From assembly GCF_004962245.1 (NCBI RefSeq), contig NZ_SUHQ01000009.1, positions 62,001 to 126,000 of the forward strand: 64,000 nucleotides of DNA, read 5' to 3'. The DNA is from Mesorhizobium sp. (GTDB lineage: Bacteria > Pseudomonadota > Alphaproteobacteria > Rhizobiales > Rhizobiaceae). Below the pieces are notes generated by a model. It was not told the DNA's origin and did not search any database. It saw nothing but the letters and a program-made list of their open reading frames with translations. This document shows, piece by piece, positions 52,346 to 61,659 of the stretch (position 1 is the first letter of the stretch; each line of letters starts with the position of its first letter). The translations under genes were made by a program, and so were the position numbers.

Positions 52346-55322
52346 GCTGGCGCCCTCCATCCGGGTCGTAGAAGACGGAATTGCACAGTTCAACGTCATA
52401 GTCTTCGCCGCGCAGCGGATCGTGCGCGTGGACGATCTCGCCGATGCGCTCGCGGCCACGCTCGACAAGCGCAAGCCCGATCCACTGGTCGAGCGTCGGC
52501 GAGAAGCAGACCGAGGCGACATAGCCCTGGTCGTTGTCGGGACCCGGTATCTCGCCCTTCGGAATGACATGCGCGCCCGAGCGCAAGCGGCGCATCTTGT
52601 CGGTCGGCTTGATGCCGACCACGACCTGCCGATCAGCTGCCGCAAGCGCCTCGCGTCCGGCCATGGCGCGGCCGATGAAATCCTTCTTGGTCGACATCAT
52701 CTTGGCCAGGCCGAGATCGGCGGCCGTCGTCGTGCCGTTCAGCTCCGGTCCAGCGACATGGCCCTTTTCGATGCGCATGACGCCGAGCGCTTCGGTGCCG
52801 TAGGGCGTCACACCGAATCGTTTGCCGGCCAGCATCAGGTTGCGCACCAGCGCGTCGCCGTAGCGGGCCGGAACGGAGATCTCGAAGGCCATCTCGCCCG
52901 AAAACGAGATGCGGAACAGCCGTGCCTTGATGCCGCCGCGAAGGGATACTTCCCGCGCGCCCATGAACGGAAACCCCTCGTTCGACAAATCCTCGGCCGG
53001 ATCGACGATTTTTCGAAGCAGGTCACGGGTCTTCGGCCCGGCGACCGAGAATTGCGCCCACTGGTCGGAGACCGACGTCAGTTGAACGTCGAGTTCGGGA
53101 AACAGCACCTGCCGGCAGAATTCGAGGTGCTGCATCACCGGCCCGGCCTTGGCGGTGGTGGTGGTCAGGAAATAATGATCCTCGGCCAGCCGCGACGTGG
53201 TGCCGTCGTCATAGACCATGCCGTCCTCGCGCAGCATCAGCCCGTAGCGCGCCTTGCCCACGGCGAGATTTGAGAAGGTGTTGATGTAGACGCGATCAAG
53301 GAAGGCACCGGCATCGGGGCCGTGCACGTCGATCTTGCCGAGTGTCGAGACGTCGCAGAAGCCGACGCCCGAGCGCACCGCCTTGACCTCGCGGGTGACC
53401 GATTCCAGCCAGTCCTTCTCGCCGGCGCGCGGATACCATTGGGCGCGCTTCCACAGGCCGGTGTCGACAAAGATCGCGCCCTGTTCGGCGGCCCAGTGAT
53501 GCGACGGCGTCAGCCGCGTCGCATGGAAATTCTCGTCGCGGTGATGGCCGGCGAAGGCGCCGATGGCGACCGGCACATAGGGCGGACGGTAGATCGTCGT
53601 ACCGGTCTCGGGGATGGATCTGCCTGACACCGCAGCCATGATGGCGAGGCCGGCGACGTTCGAGGTCTTGCCCTGGTCTGTGGCCATGCCGAGCGTCGTG
53701 TACCGCTTCAGGTGCTCGACCGATTCGAAGCCTTCGCGCTGTGCGAGTTCGATGTCCGAAGCGGTGACATCGTGCTGGTGGTCGACAAAGGCTTTTCCCT
53801 TGCCGGCGACATGCCAGAGCGGCGTCAAGGAAAACGCTTCGTCGTCGGCGACGGGCGGCGTGCCGGCCGTGCCGCTGCACCCGGCGCTCTGCGCCGCCGC
53901 CGCACCGGCGGCAAACCCTTGGCTCAAGCAGGCGCCAAGTCCGAAGGCACCGTTGGCGGCGCCGGCGGCCACCATGCCGGGAGGAGCGCTGTCCGGCACG
54001 AAGGCTGATATATCGTCCTGCCATTTCGGCCGGCCGCGATGATAGGAGGTCAGCCCGACCGCCGGGTTCCAGCCGCCGGAAACGGCAAGCCCGTCGGCTT
54101 CGACTTCGGCGCGCGCCCCGCCGGTCAGCGACACCGCTATTTTCCTGACACCGTCCTTGCCGCCGTCGACGCCGACGACGGACCCGTTCAGCACGGGAAA
54201 GCCGGCTTTGGCGGCAAGCGCACGATGCGCGGCGGACACCTCCGGGCGTGCATCGACGACCGCCGCGATCTGCAGTCCGGCGCGCAGCGCGGTCTCGGCC
54301 GTGCGCCAGCCATCCTCATTGTTGGTGAACAGCGCAACGCGCCGTGCCGGCGTTGCTGCGTAGCGTTCGACATAGGTTCGCATCGCCGAAGCCATCATCA
54401 CGCCGGGCGTATCGTTGCCGGCAAAGACAACAGGCCGTTCGATGGCGCCGGCTGCAACGATCGAGCGTTTGGCCACGATCCGCCACAGCCGCTGGCGCAC
54501 CTGGTGCTCGGGCGGCGAGGGCAGATGGTCGTTGACCCGTTCGATCGCGCCATAGGTGCCGCCGTCATAGACGCCGAACAGCGTCGTGCGGCTCATGATA
54601 CGGACATCGGGCAACGTGGCGAGCTCGGCCAGCGTGCGCGCAATCCATTCCGCTGCCGGTACACGGTCGATCGTGCCGCCATCGGCAAGCAGCCGGCCGC
54701 CGAGTGCAAAATCCTCCTCGCACAGGATGACGCGGGCGCCAGAGCGACCGGCGGCAAGGGCTGCCGCCAGCCCGGCCGGGCCGGAGCCGGCGATCAGCAC
54801 GTCGCAATGCGCCCAGGCCTTGTCGTAATGGTCGGGGTCGGCAACGCCCGCCGCGCGTCCGAGGCCGGCGGCGCGGCGGATCGCCGGTTCGTAGATGGCC
54901 TCCCAGAACTTTGCCGGCCACATGAAGGTCTTGTAGTAGAAGCCGGCGACGAAGATCGGCGCGAACAGCTGGTTCACCGCCATCAGATCGTGGCGCAGCG
55001 ACGGCCAGCGGTTCTGGCTGGCCGCTTCGAGACCGTCATAAAGTTCTGCCGTCGTCGCCTTGGTGTTCGGCTCACGCCGCGCACCCGTGCGCAGTTCGAC
55101 CAGCGCGTTGGGCTCTTCCGAACCAGCGGTCAGGATGCCGCGCGGCCGATGGTATTTGAACGAGCGGCCGACCAGCTTGACGCCGTTGGCGATCAGCGCG
55201 GAGGCAAGCGTGTCGCCCTGGAAGCCGGCAAGGATCTTGCCGTCGAAGCTAAAGTTCAGCGGCGCCGAACGGTCGATCAGGCCGCCGCTCGCCAGCCGGT
55301 GTGTCTGCGCGAGACTAACCAT
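52338..55322 (-). CDS. mgdC: N-methylglutamate dehydrogenase subunit C (SoxA-like)
   Basis: A 994-residue heterotetrameric sarcosine-oxidase alpha-type subunit. The N-terminal segment FSFDGKILAGFQGDTLASAL is the Fer2_4-like region, LIAGSGPAGLAAALAAGRSG near residue 170 is the NAD/FAD-binding motif, and the last 400 residues are a GcvT-like domain with tetrahydrofolate site (GFCDVSTLGKIDVHGPDA, SVAGPKTRDLLRKI). It transfers the formaldehyde-level carbon of N-methylglutamate to folate. Stop and start overlap the neighbours by one and eight bases. Confidence 0.88.
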   Translation of the reverse strand: MVSLAQTHRLASGGLIDRSAPLNFSFDGKILAGFQGDTLASALIANGVKLVGRSFKYHRPRGILTAGSEEPNALVELRTGARREPNTKATTAELYDGLEAASQNRWPSLRHDLMAVNQLFAPIFVAGFYYKTFMWPAKFWEAIYEPAIRRAAGLGRAAGVADPDHYDKAWAHCDVLIAGSGPAGLAAALAAGRSGARVILCEEDFALGGRLLADGGTIDRVPAAEWIARTLAELATLPDVRIMSRTTLFGVYDGGTYGAIERVNDHLPSPPEHQVRQRLWRIVAKRSIVAAGAIERPVVFAGNDTPGVMMASAMRTYVERYAATPARRVALFTNNEDGWRTAETALRAGLQIAAVVDARPEVSAAHRALAAKAGFPVLNGSVVGVDGGKDGVRKIAVSLTGGARAEVEADGLAVSGGWNPAVGLTSYHRGRPKWQDDISAFVPDSAPPGMVAAGAANGAFGLGACLSQGFAAGAAAAQSAGCSGTAGTPPVADDEAFSLTPLWHVAGKGKAFVDHQHDVTASDIELAQREGFESVEHLKRYTTLGMATDQGKTSNVAGLAIMAAVSGRSIPETGTTIYRPPYVPVAIGAFAGHHRDENFHATRLTPSHHWAAEQGAIFVDTGLWKRAQWYPRAGEKDWLESVTREVKAVRSGVGFCDVSTLGKIDVHGPDAGAFLDRVYINTFSNLAVGKARYGLMLREDGMVYDDGTTSRLAEDHYFLTTTTAKAGPVMQHLEFCRQVLFPELDVQLTSVSDQWAQFSVAGPKTRDLLRKIVDPAEDLSNEGFPFMGAREVSLRGGIKARLFRISFSGEMAFEISVPARYGDALVRNLMLAGKRFGVTPYGTEALGVMRIEKGHVAGPELNGTTTAADLGLAKMMSTKKDFIGRAMAGREALAAADRQVVVGIKPTDKMRRLRSGAHVIPKGEIPGPDNDQGYVASVCFSPTLDQWIGLALVERGRERIGEIVHAHDPLRGEDYDVELCNSVFYDPDGGRQRG

Positions 55323-55597
55323 CAGGCGCCAACCTTGGCGGCACCAACGCCCGCCGCCGGCTCGACCGATGAAATCTCGTGTGTCAGCGTGTTGCGGGCG
55401 ATCTTCAGCCAGGCCCGGCAGCCGCCGCCATGATACCAGTGCTCGCTCGTCTCGCCGGCGACATTGTCGCGCAGATAAACGTAGTCGAACACCTCGTCTT
55501 CCGAGGCTCCGGCTGCCGGACGCACCGGCTTGGCGTCACCCAGATAGGTGAACTCGCCGAGTTCGCGTTCGCCGCAGAAGGGACAGACAATACGCAT
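55322..55597 (-). CDS. mgdB: N-methylglutamate dehydrogenase subunit B (SoxD-like)
   Basis: A 91-residue zinc-ribbon-like delta subunit. It begins MRIVCPFCGERELGEFTY with the CxxC pair, and later EHWYHGGGCRAW carries the histidine and cysteine that complete the metal site in sarcosine oxidase delta subunits. Its TGA overlaps the ATG of mgdC by one base. Gene order B-D-A-G as in sarcosine oxidase operons. Confidence 0.9.
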   Translation of the reverse strand: MRIVCPFCGERELGEFTYLGDAKPVRPAAGASEDEVFDYVYLRDNVAGETSEHWYHGGGCRAWLKIARNTLTHEISSVEPAAGVGAAKVGA

Positions 55598-55612
55598 GTT
55601 TTCCGGCCGTCC

Positions 55613-56866
55613 TCAGTGCAGGTTCGGTTGGGCGCCGACGCCCTTTTCATCGATCGCAGCACCACGCCGGAACCGGTCGAGGCGGAATCTTGCCGCCTCC
55701 TTGTGCGGTTCGTCGCGGGCCAGAAGATGGGCAAAGACAAAGCCCGAACCCGGCGTCGCCTTGAAGCCGCCATAGCACCAGCCGGCATTGAGATAGAGCC
55801 CGTCCACCGGCGTCTTGTCGATGATCGGCGAACCGTCCATCGACATGTCCATGATGCCGCCCCACTGGCGCAAGAGCCGCACGCGGCCGATCATCGGCAT
55901 CAGCGCCATGCCGCCCTCGCAGACGTCCTCCATGACCGGCATGTTGCCGCGTTGGGCATAGGAATTGTAGCCGTCTATGTCGCCGCCGAAGACCAGGCCG
56001 CCCTTGTCCGACTGGCTGACGTAGAAATGGCCGGCACCGAAGGTCATGACGTTGGGGATCACCGGCTTGATCGCTTCGGAGACGAAGGCCTGCAGGACAT
56101 GGCTTTCGATCGGCAGGCGCAGGCCGGCCATCGCAGCGACCCGCGAGGAACTGCCGGCAACGGCCATGCCGACCTTGTCGGCCCCGATTTTGCCGCGCGA
56201 AGTCTCCACGCCGGTCACTTTGTCGTTGGCGTCGCGCACAAAGCCCGAAACCTCGCAATTCTGGATGATGTCGACGCCGAGCGCGCTGGCCGCATGCGCG
56301 TAACCCCAGACCACGGCGTCATGGCGCGCGGTGCCGCCGCGCCGCTGCAGGAGGCCGCCTTGTACGGGAAAGCGGGCATTGTCGAAGTTCAGGAACGGCA
56401 TCATCTTCCTGACCGCCGCAAGGTCGAGCAGTTCGGCATCGATGCCGTTGATGCGCATGGTGTTGCCGCGCCGCGCATAGGCGTCGCGCTGCGCGTCGGA
56501 ATGATAGAGGTTGATGACGCCGCGCTGGCTGACCATCGTGTTGTAGTTGAGGTCTTGCTCCATCCGCTCCCACAGTTTCATCGACAGCTCGTAGAAGCCG
56601 GTATTGCCGGGCAGCCCGTAATTGGAGCGGATGATGGTGGTGTTGCGGCCGGCATTGCCGGAGCCGATCCAGCCCTTTTCCAGCACGGCGACATTCCTGA
56701 TGCCGTACTCGCTGGCCAGGAACCATGCCGTCGCCAGGCCGTGACCGCCGCCGCCGACGATCACCACGTCGTAGTGATCCTTCGGGCTGGCGTCGCGCCA
56801 TGTGCGCTGCCAGGCCTTGTGACCGGAAAGCGCGGCGCGGGCGAGGGAGAAGATCGAGTATTTCAT
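55613..56866 (-). CDS. mgdA: N-methylglutamate dehydrogenase subunit A (SoxB-like)
   Basis: A 417-residue flavoprotein of the sarcosine oxidase beta family. VVIVGGGGHGLATAWFLAS (about residues 34-52) is the FAD-binding motif, GNAGRNTTIIRSNYG is the conserved covalent-FMN/substrate region, and LNAGWCYGGFKATPGSG is typical of the C-terminus. It oxidises the N-methyl group. ATG at 56866; the frame extends to 57019 into gmaS and that extension is rejected. Confidence 0.9.
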   Translation of the reverse strand: MKYSIFSLARAALSGHKAWQRTWRDASPKDHYDVVIVGGGGHGLATAWFLASEYGIRNVAVLEKGWIGSGNAGRNTTIIRSNYGLPGNTGFYELSMKLWERMEQDLNYNTMVSQRGVINLYHSDAQRDAYARRGNTMRINGIDAELLDLAAVRKMMPFLNFDNARFPVQGGLLQRRGGTARHDAVVWGYAHAASALGVDIIQNCEVSGFVRDANDKVTGVETSRGKIGADKVGMAVAGSSSRVAAMAGLRLPIESHVLQAFVSEAIKPVIPNVMTFGAGHFYVSQSDKGGLVFGGDIDGYNSYAQRGNMPVMEDVCEGGMALMPMIGRVRLLRQWGGIMDMSMDGSPIIDKTPVDGLYLNAGWCYGGFKATPGSGFVFAHLLARDEPHKEAARFRLDRFRRGAAIDEKGVGAQPNLH

Positions 56867-56958
56867 AAGTCTGTTCCGAGGTCGCTCGCGCCACGCAGGA
56901 CCTTTCTTGACGCATCGGATACAACCGAAAACCGCTTCACACTTGTCGGTCCGATGCT

Positions 56959-58266
56959 CTAGATATCCAGCGTGTGGTCGCGCTCCCACTGGGTGAAGTG
57001 GGAAGCATAGGAATTCCATTCCTGGTGCTTGAGCTTTAGGTAAGCCGACGAGAATTCCTCACCCAGCGCCGCCTTGAGCGATTTGTCGTTGTCGAACTCG
57101 CGCAAGGCATCGAGCAGGTTGAGCGGCAGCTTCGGCGCGCCCTCAACCGTGTGTCCGAACTGGTACATGTCGATGTCGTAGCGCTTGCCGGGATCGGCCT
57201 GCGAGCGGATGCCGTCGAGGCCGGCGGCGATGATGACGGCCTGCAGCAGATAGGGGTTTGCCGCGCCGTCGGGCAGGCGCAGTTCGAAGCGGCCGGGGCC
57301 GGGCACGCGCACCATATGGGTGCGGTTGTTGCCGGTCCATGTCACCGAGTTCGGCGCCCAGGTCGCGCCCGAAATAGTGCGCGGCGCGTTGATGCGCTTG
57401 TAGGAGTTGACGGTCGGGTTGGTGATCGCGGCCAGTGCCGAGGCATGCTTCATGATGCCGCCGAGAAAATTCCTGCCCTTCGCCGACAGGCCGAGCTCCA
57501 TGGCATTGTCGGCAAAGACATTGGTCTTGCCGTCTCTGTCCCACACCGAGATGTGGGCATGGCAGCCGTTGCCGGTCAGGCCGGGGAACGGCTTCGGCAT
57601 GAAGGTCGCGCGCAGGCCGTGCTTTTCGGCAACGGACCTTACCATGAACTTGAAGAAGGAGTGCTTGTCGGCGGTCGCCAGCGCATCGTCGAACGCCCAG
57701 TTCATCTCGAACTGGCCGTTGGCGTCCTCATGGTCGTTCTGATAGGGGCCCCAGCCGAGCGCCAGCATGTGGTCGCATATCTCGGCGATGACGTCGTAGC
57801 GGCGCATCACCGCCTGCTGGTCGTAGCAGGGCTTCGACGCAGTGTCGTATTCGTCGGAAATCGTCTTGCCGTCCGGCGAGATCAGGAAGAACTCGGCTTC
57901 GACGCCGGTCTTGATGTGCATGCCGTCGCCGGCCGCTTCAGTGATCAGCCGCTTCAGCGTGTTGCGCGGCGCCTGGGCGACGGATTTGTCGTCCATGATG
58001 CAGTTGGCGGCGACCCAGGCGACATCAGGCTTCCACGGCAACTGGATAACCGAATCCGGATCCGGCACCGCCAGCATGTCAGGATGCGCCGGCGTCAGGT
58101 CGAGCCAGGTGGCGAAACCGGCGAAGCCCGCACCGTCCTTCTGCATGTCGGCGATGGCTTGTGCCGGCACCAGCTTGGCACGCTGCCCACCGAACAGGTC
58201 GGTGTAGGAAATCATGAAATATTTGACGCCGTTCTCTTTGGCGAATGCGGCGAGATCGTTCCCCAT
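56959..58266 (-). CDS. gmaS: Gamma-glutamylmethylamide synthetase (type III glutamine synthetase-like)
   Basis: A 435-residue glutamine synthetase-family protein, the usual length for GmaS. Visible motifs are the metal-binding GVEAEFFLI, GQFEMNW, NGCHAHISVWD and the ATP/glutamate region NRTHMVRVPGPGRFELRLPDGAANPYL (span only partly quoted here). In the N-methylglutamate pathway it ligates methylamine to glutamate with ATP. The Mgs and Mgd genes on both sides make this assignment strong; on sequence alone a glutamine synthetase would also fit. ATG at 58266 has GAGGAA six bases upstream. Confidence 0.9.
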   Translation of the reverse strand: MGNDLAAFAKENGVKYFMISYTDLFGGQRAKLVPAQAIADMQKDGAGFAGFATWLDLTPAHPDMLAVPDPDSVIQLPWKPDVAWVAANCIMDDKSVAQAPRNTLKRLITEAAGDGMHIKTGVEAEFFLISPDGKTISDEYDTASKPCYDQQAVMRRYDVIAEICDHMLALGWGPYQNDHEDANGQFEMNWAFDDALATADKHSFFKFMVRSVAEKHGLRATFMPKPFPGLTGNGCHAHISVWDRDGKTNVFADNAMELGLSAKGRNFLGGIMKHASALAAITNPTVNSYKRINAPRTISGATWAPNSVTWTGNNRTHMVRVPGPGRFELRLPDGAANPYLLQAVIIAAGLDGIRSQADPGKRYDIDMYQFGHTVEGAPKLPLNLLDALREFDNDKSLKAALGEEFSSAYLKLKHQEWNSYASHFTQWERDHTLDI

Positions 58267-58306
58267 TACAGTTCCTCGCTTATGGTATTTTTGGTGGTAT
58301 GATATC

Positions 58307-59635
58307 TTAGAAGCCGTTCTTCCCCGGTATCCAGTTGGTGCCGGCCAGCGGCACGCCGGCCATGGCGGCGGCTTCGATCGTGAGCGCGACGAGATCCTCC
58401 GGCTCGAGATTGTGCAGGCTGTTCTTGCCGCAGGCGCGGGCAATTGTCTGCGCTTCGAGCGTCATCACTTTCAGGTAATTCGCCAATCGTCGTCCAGCGG
58501 CGATCGGGTCGAGCCGCTTCATCAGTTCGGGATCCTGCGTGGTGATGCCGGCCGGGTCGCGCCCCTCATGCCAGTCGTCGTAAGCACCGGCCATGGTGTC
58601 GAGCTCGTTGTAGTCCGCCTCCCAGCGCGGATCGTTGTCGCCGAGCGCAACCAGCGCCGCCGTGCCGATCGACACCGCATCGACGCCGAGCGCCAGCGCC
58701 TTGGCGACATCGGCGCCGTTGCGGATGCCGCCGGAGACGATCAGCTGCACCTTCCGGTGCATGCCGAGATCCTGCAGCGCCTGCACCGCCGGCCTGATGC
58801 AGGCAAGCGTCGGCTGGCCGACATTCTCGATGAACACCTCCTGCGTTGCGGCGGTGCCGCCCTGCATGCCGTCGATCACCACGACATCGGCGCCTGCCTT
58901 CACGGCAAGGGCGGTGTCGTAATAGGGCCGCGCGCCGCCGACCTTGACGTAGATCGGCTTTTCCCAGTCGGTGATTTCGCGCAGCTCCAGGATCTTGATC
59001 TCGAGATCGTCGGGCCCGGTCCAGTCGGGGTGGCGCGAGGCCGAGCGCTGGTCGATACCCTTCGGCAGCGTGCGCATTTCGGCGACCCGGTCGGAGATCT
59101 TCTGGCCGAGCAGCATGCCGCCGCCACCGGGCTTGGCGCCCTGGCCGATGACGATCTCGATCGCATCCGCCCGCCGCAAATCGCGCGGGTTCATGCCGTA
59201 GCGCGACGGCAGATACTGGTAGACCAGCGTCTTGGAATGACCGCGCTCTTCCTCGGTCATGCCGCCGTCGCCTGTGGTCGTCGAGGTACCCGACAGCGTC
59301 GCGCCGCGGCCTAAAGCCTCTTTCGCCGGACCGGACAGCGAGCCAAAACTCATGCCGGCGATGGTGATCGGGATTTTCAGCTCGATCGGCTTCTTGGCGT
59401 GGCGCGAACCCAGCACGACGCCAGTGTCGCAACGCTCGCGGTAGCCTTCGAGCGGATAGCGCGAGATCGAGGCGCCGAGGACCAGCAGGTCGTCGAAATG
59501 CGGCAGCTTGCGCTTGGCGCCGCCGCCGCGGATGTCATAGATGCCGGTCGCCGCAGCGCGGCGAATCTCGGAAAGCGTGTAGTCGTCGAAGGTCGCGGAT
59601 TTGCGCGGCGTCGTCGGCGGGTTGCGATAGGTCAT
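58307..59635 (-). CDS. mgsC: N-methylglutamate synthase subunit C (GltB FMN-domain-like)
   Basis: A 442-residue protein corresponding to the FMN-binding synthase domain of glutamate synthase (also GlxD). IPITIAGMSFGSLSGPAKEA, VIGQGAKPGGGGMLLGQK, VIDGMQGGTAATQEVF and LIVSGGIRNGADVAKALALG line the FMN site. It forms N-methylglutamate from gamma-glutamylmethylamide and 2-oxoglutarate with MgsA and MgsB. It lies 6 bases after mgsB and 40 before gmaS. Confidence 0.9.
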   Translation of the reverse strand: MTYRNPPTTPRKSATFDDYTLSEIRRAAATGIYDIRGGGAKRKLPHFDDLLVLGASISRYPLEGYRERCDTGVVLGSRHAKKPIELKIPITIAGMSFGSLSGPAKEALGRGATLSGTSTTTGDGGMTEEERGHSKTLVYQYLPSRYGMNPRDLRRADAIEIVIGQGAKPGGGGMLLGQKISDRVAEMRTLPKGIDQRSASRHPDWTGPDDLEIKILELREITDWEKPIYVKVGGARPYYDTALAVKAGADVVVIDGMQGGTAATQEVFIENVGQPTLACIRPAVQALQDLGMHRKVQLIVSGGIRNGADVAKALALGVDAVSIGTAALVALGDNDPRWEADYNELDTMAGAYDDWHEGRDPAGITTQDPELMKRLDPIAAGRRLANYLKVMTLEAQTIARACGKNSLHNLEPEDLVALTIEAAAMAGVPLAGTNWIPGKNGF

Positions 59636-59641
59636 GCTGCC

Positions 59642-60385
59642 TCAATACGCGTCGGCGTTGTCGATGTTGAAATTGTAGAGCGTGCGCGCCGAGCCGTAGC
59701 GCTTGAACTCCGCCGCTTTGACGCCGGTCACCCCAGCGCGATCGAGCAGGCCCTGCAGCAGTTCCAGATGCTCTGGCCGCATCTCCTTGGCGATGCAGTC
59801 GGCGCCAAGGCTGCCGACCTTGCCGCGCACGAACAGCCGCGCCTCGTAGATGGAATCGCCGAGCGCGTCACCCGCATCGCCCAGCACCACCAGATTGCCG
59901 GACTGCGCCATGAAGGCCGACATGTGGCCGATATTGCCATAGACGACGATGTCGATGCCCTTCATGGAAATCCCGCAGCGCGACGACGCATTGCCCTCGA
60001 TGACCAACAGCCCGCCCCTGCCGGTGGCGCCGGCATATTGGCTCGCATCGCCTTTGACCGTTATCGAGCCCGACATCATGTTCTCGCCGACGCCGGGTCC
60101 GGCCGAGCCATGCACGGTGATGGCGCTGCCGTCGTTCATGCCGCCGCAATAATAGCCGACGCTGCCGCGGACATCGATAGTGATCGGCTGGTCGACGCCG
60201 ACGGCGACCGAATGGCTGCCTTTCGGGTTGAGCACTTCCCAGGCGGTCTCGTTCGAACCGGGGGTCAGATTGTGAAGCGCCTGGTTGAGCTCGCGCAGCG
60301 GCAACTCGGCCAGGTCGAAGGCCCGTGACGCTCGACTTTGGACATGGCCCTGGTCAAGGGCCTTGGAAATGTTGATTGCCGGCAT
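59642..60385 (-). CDS. mgsB: N-methylglutamate synthase subunit B (GltB C-terminal/GXGXG domain)
   Basis: A 247-residue protein of the glutamate synthase GXGXG beta-helix domain (GlxC). It has repeated glycine-rich turns such as VRGSVGYYCGGMNDG, VHGSAGPGVGENM, VYGNIGHMSAFMAQSG and VRGKVGSLG. It is structural in the synthase complex. ATG at 60385 is five bases after the mgsA stop; the upstream extension to 60442 lies in mgsA. Confidence 0.9.
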   Translation of the reverse strand: MPAINISKALDQGHVQSRASRAFDLAELPLRELNQALHNLTPGSNETAWEVLNPKGSHSVAVGVDQPITIDVRGSVGYYCGGMNDGSAITVHGSAGPGVGENMMSGSITVKGDASQYAGATGRGGLLVIEGNASSRCGISMKGIDIVVYGNIGHMSAFMAQSGNLVVLGDAGDALGDSIYEARLFVRGKVGSLGADCIAKEMRPEHLELLQGLLDRAGVTGVKAAEFKRYGSARTLYNFNIDNADAY

Positions 60386-60389
60386 CAGC

Positions 60390-61286
60390 TCAATGCTCCC
60401 AGAAATAGACGGTCGCGGGCTCGGGTTCCCAGACCCTCGCACTGTCTATGCCGGGCAGTTTGGTGAGCGCACGATACTCCGAGCCGAAAGCGACATACTG
60501 GTCGGTTTCGGCCATGACGGCGGGCTTGCAGGCGATCGGATCGCGCACCACGCCGAAACCGTTCTTGGTGCCGACGACGAAGGTGAAGAAACCGTCGAGG
60601 TCGCTCAGCGTGCCTTCCAGCGCCTCGCCGAGATTCTTGCCATGCGCCATCTGCGAGGAGAGATAGGCGGCCGCGACCTCGGTGTCGTTCTCGGTCTCGA
60701 ATTTCATGCCTTCGCGGATCAGCTCGCGGCGGACATTGTTGTGATTGGACAGCGAGCCATTGTGCACCAGGCACTGGTCGGCACCAGTCGAGAACGGATG
60801 CGCGCCCATCGTCGTCACCGCCGATTCCGTCGCCATGCGGGTATGGCCGATGCCGTGCGTGCCGGTCATGCTGCGCACGTCGAAACGATCGACGACCGCT
60901 TCGGGCAACCCGACTTCCTTGTAGATTTCGACAACGTCACCGGCGCCCATGATGCGGATGTCGGGGCGCAGCGCCTGTATGGTCTCGCGCGCTTCATCGA
61001 TCTTGTCGGGCGTGGTCCTGACGACCGCATGCGTCGATTTCACGCTGAGCGTCACCGGCGCGCCGATCGCCTTGGCGAGTTCGGCGTCAAGGCCGCGGAA
61101 ATCGCGCTCCGGCTTCGCCGACTGGATGGTGATCTTGGCCTCGTTGCCCGACGGCGCGCCGTAGATGGCGATGCCGGCGCTGTCGGGACCGCGATCGCTG
61201 AGCGAGATCAGCATCTGAGACAGCATCGAGCCGAGCTGAGGCTCGAGCGACTTGTCCTTCAAAAACAGTCCGACGATTCCGCACAT
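60390..61286 (-). CDS. mgsA: N-methylglutamate synthase subunit A (class II glutamine amidotransferase domain)
   Basis: A 298-residue GlxB-type amidotransferase. The mature N-terminus CGIVGLFLKD carries the nucleophilic cysteine; GIGHTRMATES, CLVHNGSLSNHNNVRREL and AYLSSQMAHGKNLGEAL follow the class II amidotransferase pattern. It hydrolyses the gamma-glutamylmethylamide bond. It is the first gene of the mgs-gmaS-mgd transcription unit; the 5' region to 61376 is AT-rich with TTCATGAA-type repeats and a possible promoter TTGAAT-17-TAGCAC on the - strand. Confidence 0.9.
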   Translation of the reverse strand: MCGIVGLFLKDKSLEPQLGSMLSQMLISLSDRGPDSAGIAIYGAPSGNEAKITIQSAKPERDFRGLDAELAKAIGAPVTLSVKSTHAVVRTTPDKIDEARETIQALRPDIRIMGAGDVVEIYKEVGLPEAVVDRFDVRSMTGTHGIGHTRMATESAVTTMGAHPFSTGADQCLVHNGSLSNHNNVRRELIREGMKFETENDTEVAAAYLSSQMAHGKNLGEALEGTLSDLDGFFTFVVGTKNGFGVVRDPIACKPAVMAETDQYVAFGSEYRALTKLPGIDSARVWEPEPATVYFWEH

Positions 61287-61376
61287 GTCAGGCTCCCGAG
61301 GTGAGGTATGATTTGGGTGCTATCAGCTTCATGAATCAAATTCAACTCACATGAAAGTTTTTTTCATATTAAACAA

Positions 61377-61407
61377 GTCGCCTGGCGCAATCGAGGCGCC
61401 AGGCGAC
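61377..61407 (-). terminator. Hairpin terminator after the 72-residue membrane protein gene
   Basis: A perfect 12-bp stem GTCGCCTGGCGC (61377-61388) with its complement (61396-61407), 7-base loop, followed on the - strand by TTGTTTAATATG. It separates the amt unit from the mgs operon. Confidence 0.82.
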
Positions 61408-61417
61408 GTGTTTCGGT

Positions 61418-61636
61418 CTAATAGCGGTCGATTGCCGCTCTCGTTTCCTCTCCGCTGCGATCCGCAGCCATATCGGCCTCGATTTCAGCGCTCTCGTGGC
61501 GCGTCTGGAGGATGTGCCACCCGATCCAGAAGGCGAGGCCGACGATGACCATCAGGACCTCGGAGCCCTGAAACGGGTAGATCGCGCCGACGTCCTTGAG
61601 ATCGACGGCCCAGTTTTCCATTCCATTGGTCGACAT
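61418..61636 (-). CDS. Small single-span membrane protein linked to Amt
   Basis: A 72-residue protein with one transmembrane helix (VLMVIVGLAFWIGWHILQT, about residues 28-46), a short acidic N-terminus with GAIYPFQGSE, and a charged C-terminal tail rich in Glu/Asp. ATG at 61636 has AAGGAG about eight bases upstream. It lies 23 bases downstream of the ammonium transporter and both share the terminator. I do not recognise a named family; a partner or small subunit of the transporter is plausible from position. Confidence 0.75.
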   Translation of the reverse strand: MSTNGMENWAVDLKDVGAIYPFQGSEVLMVIVGLAFWIGWHILQTRHESAEIEADMAADRSGEETRAAIDRY

Positions 61637-61659
61637 TGCGAATTCTCCTTGTCCGTTGA

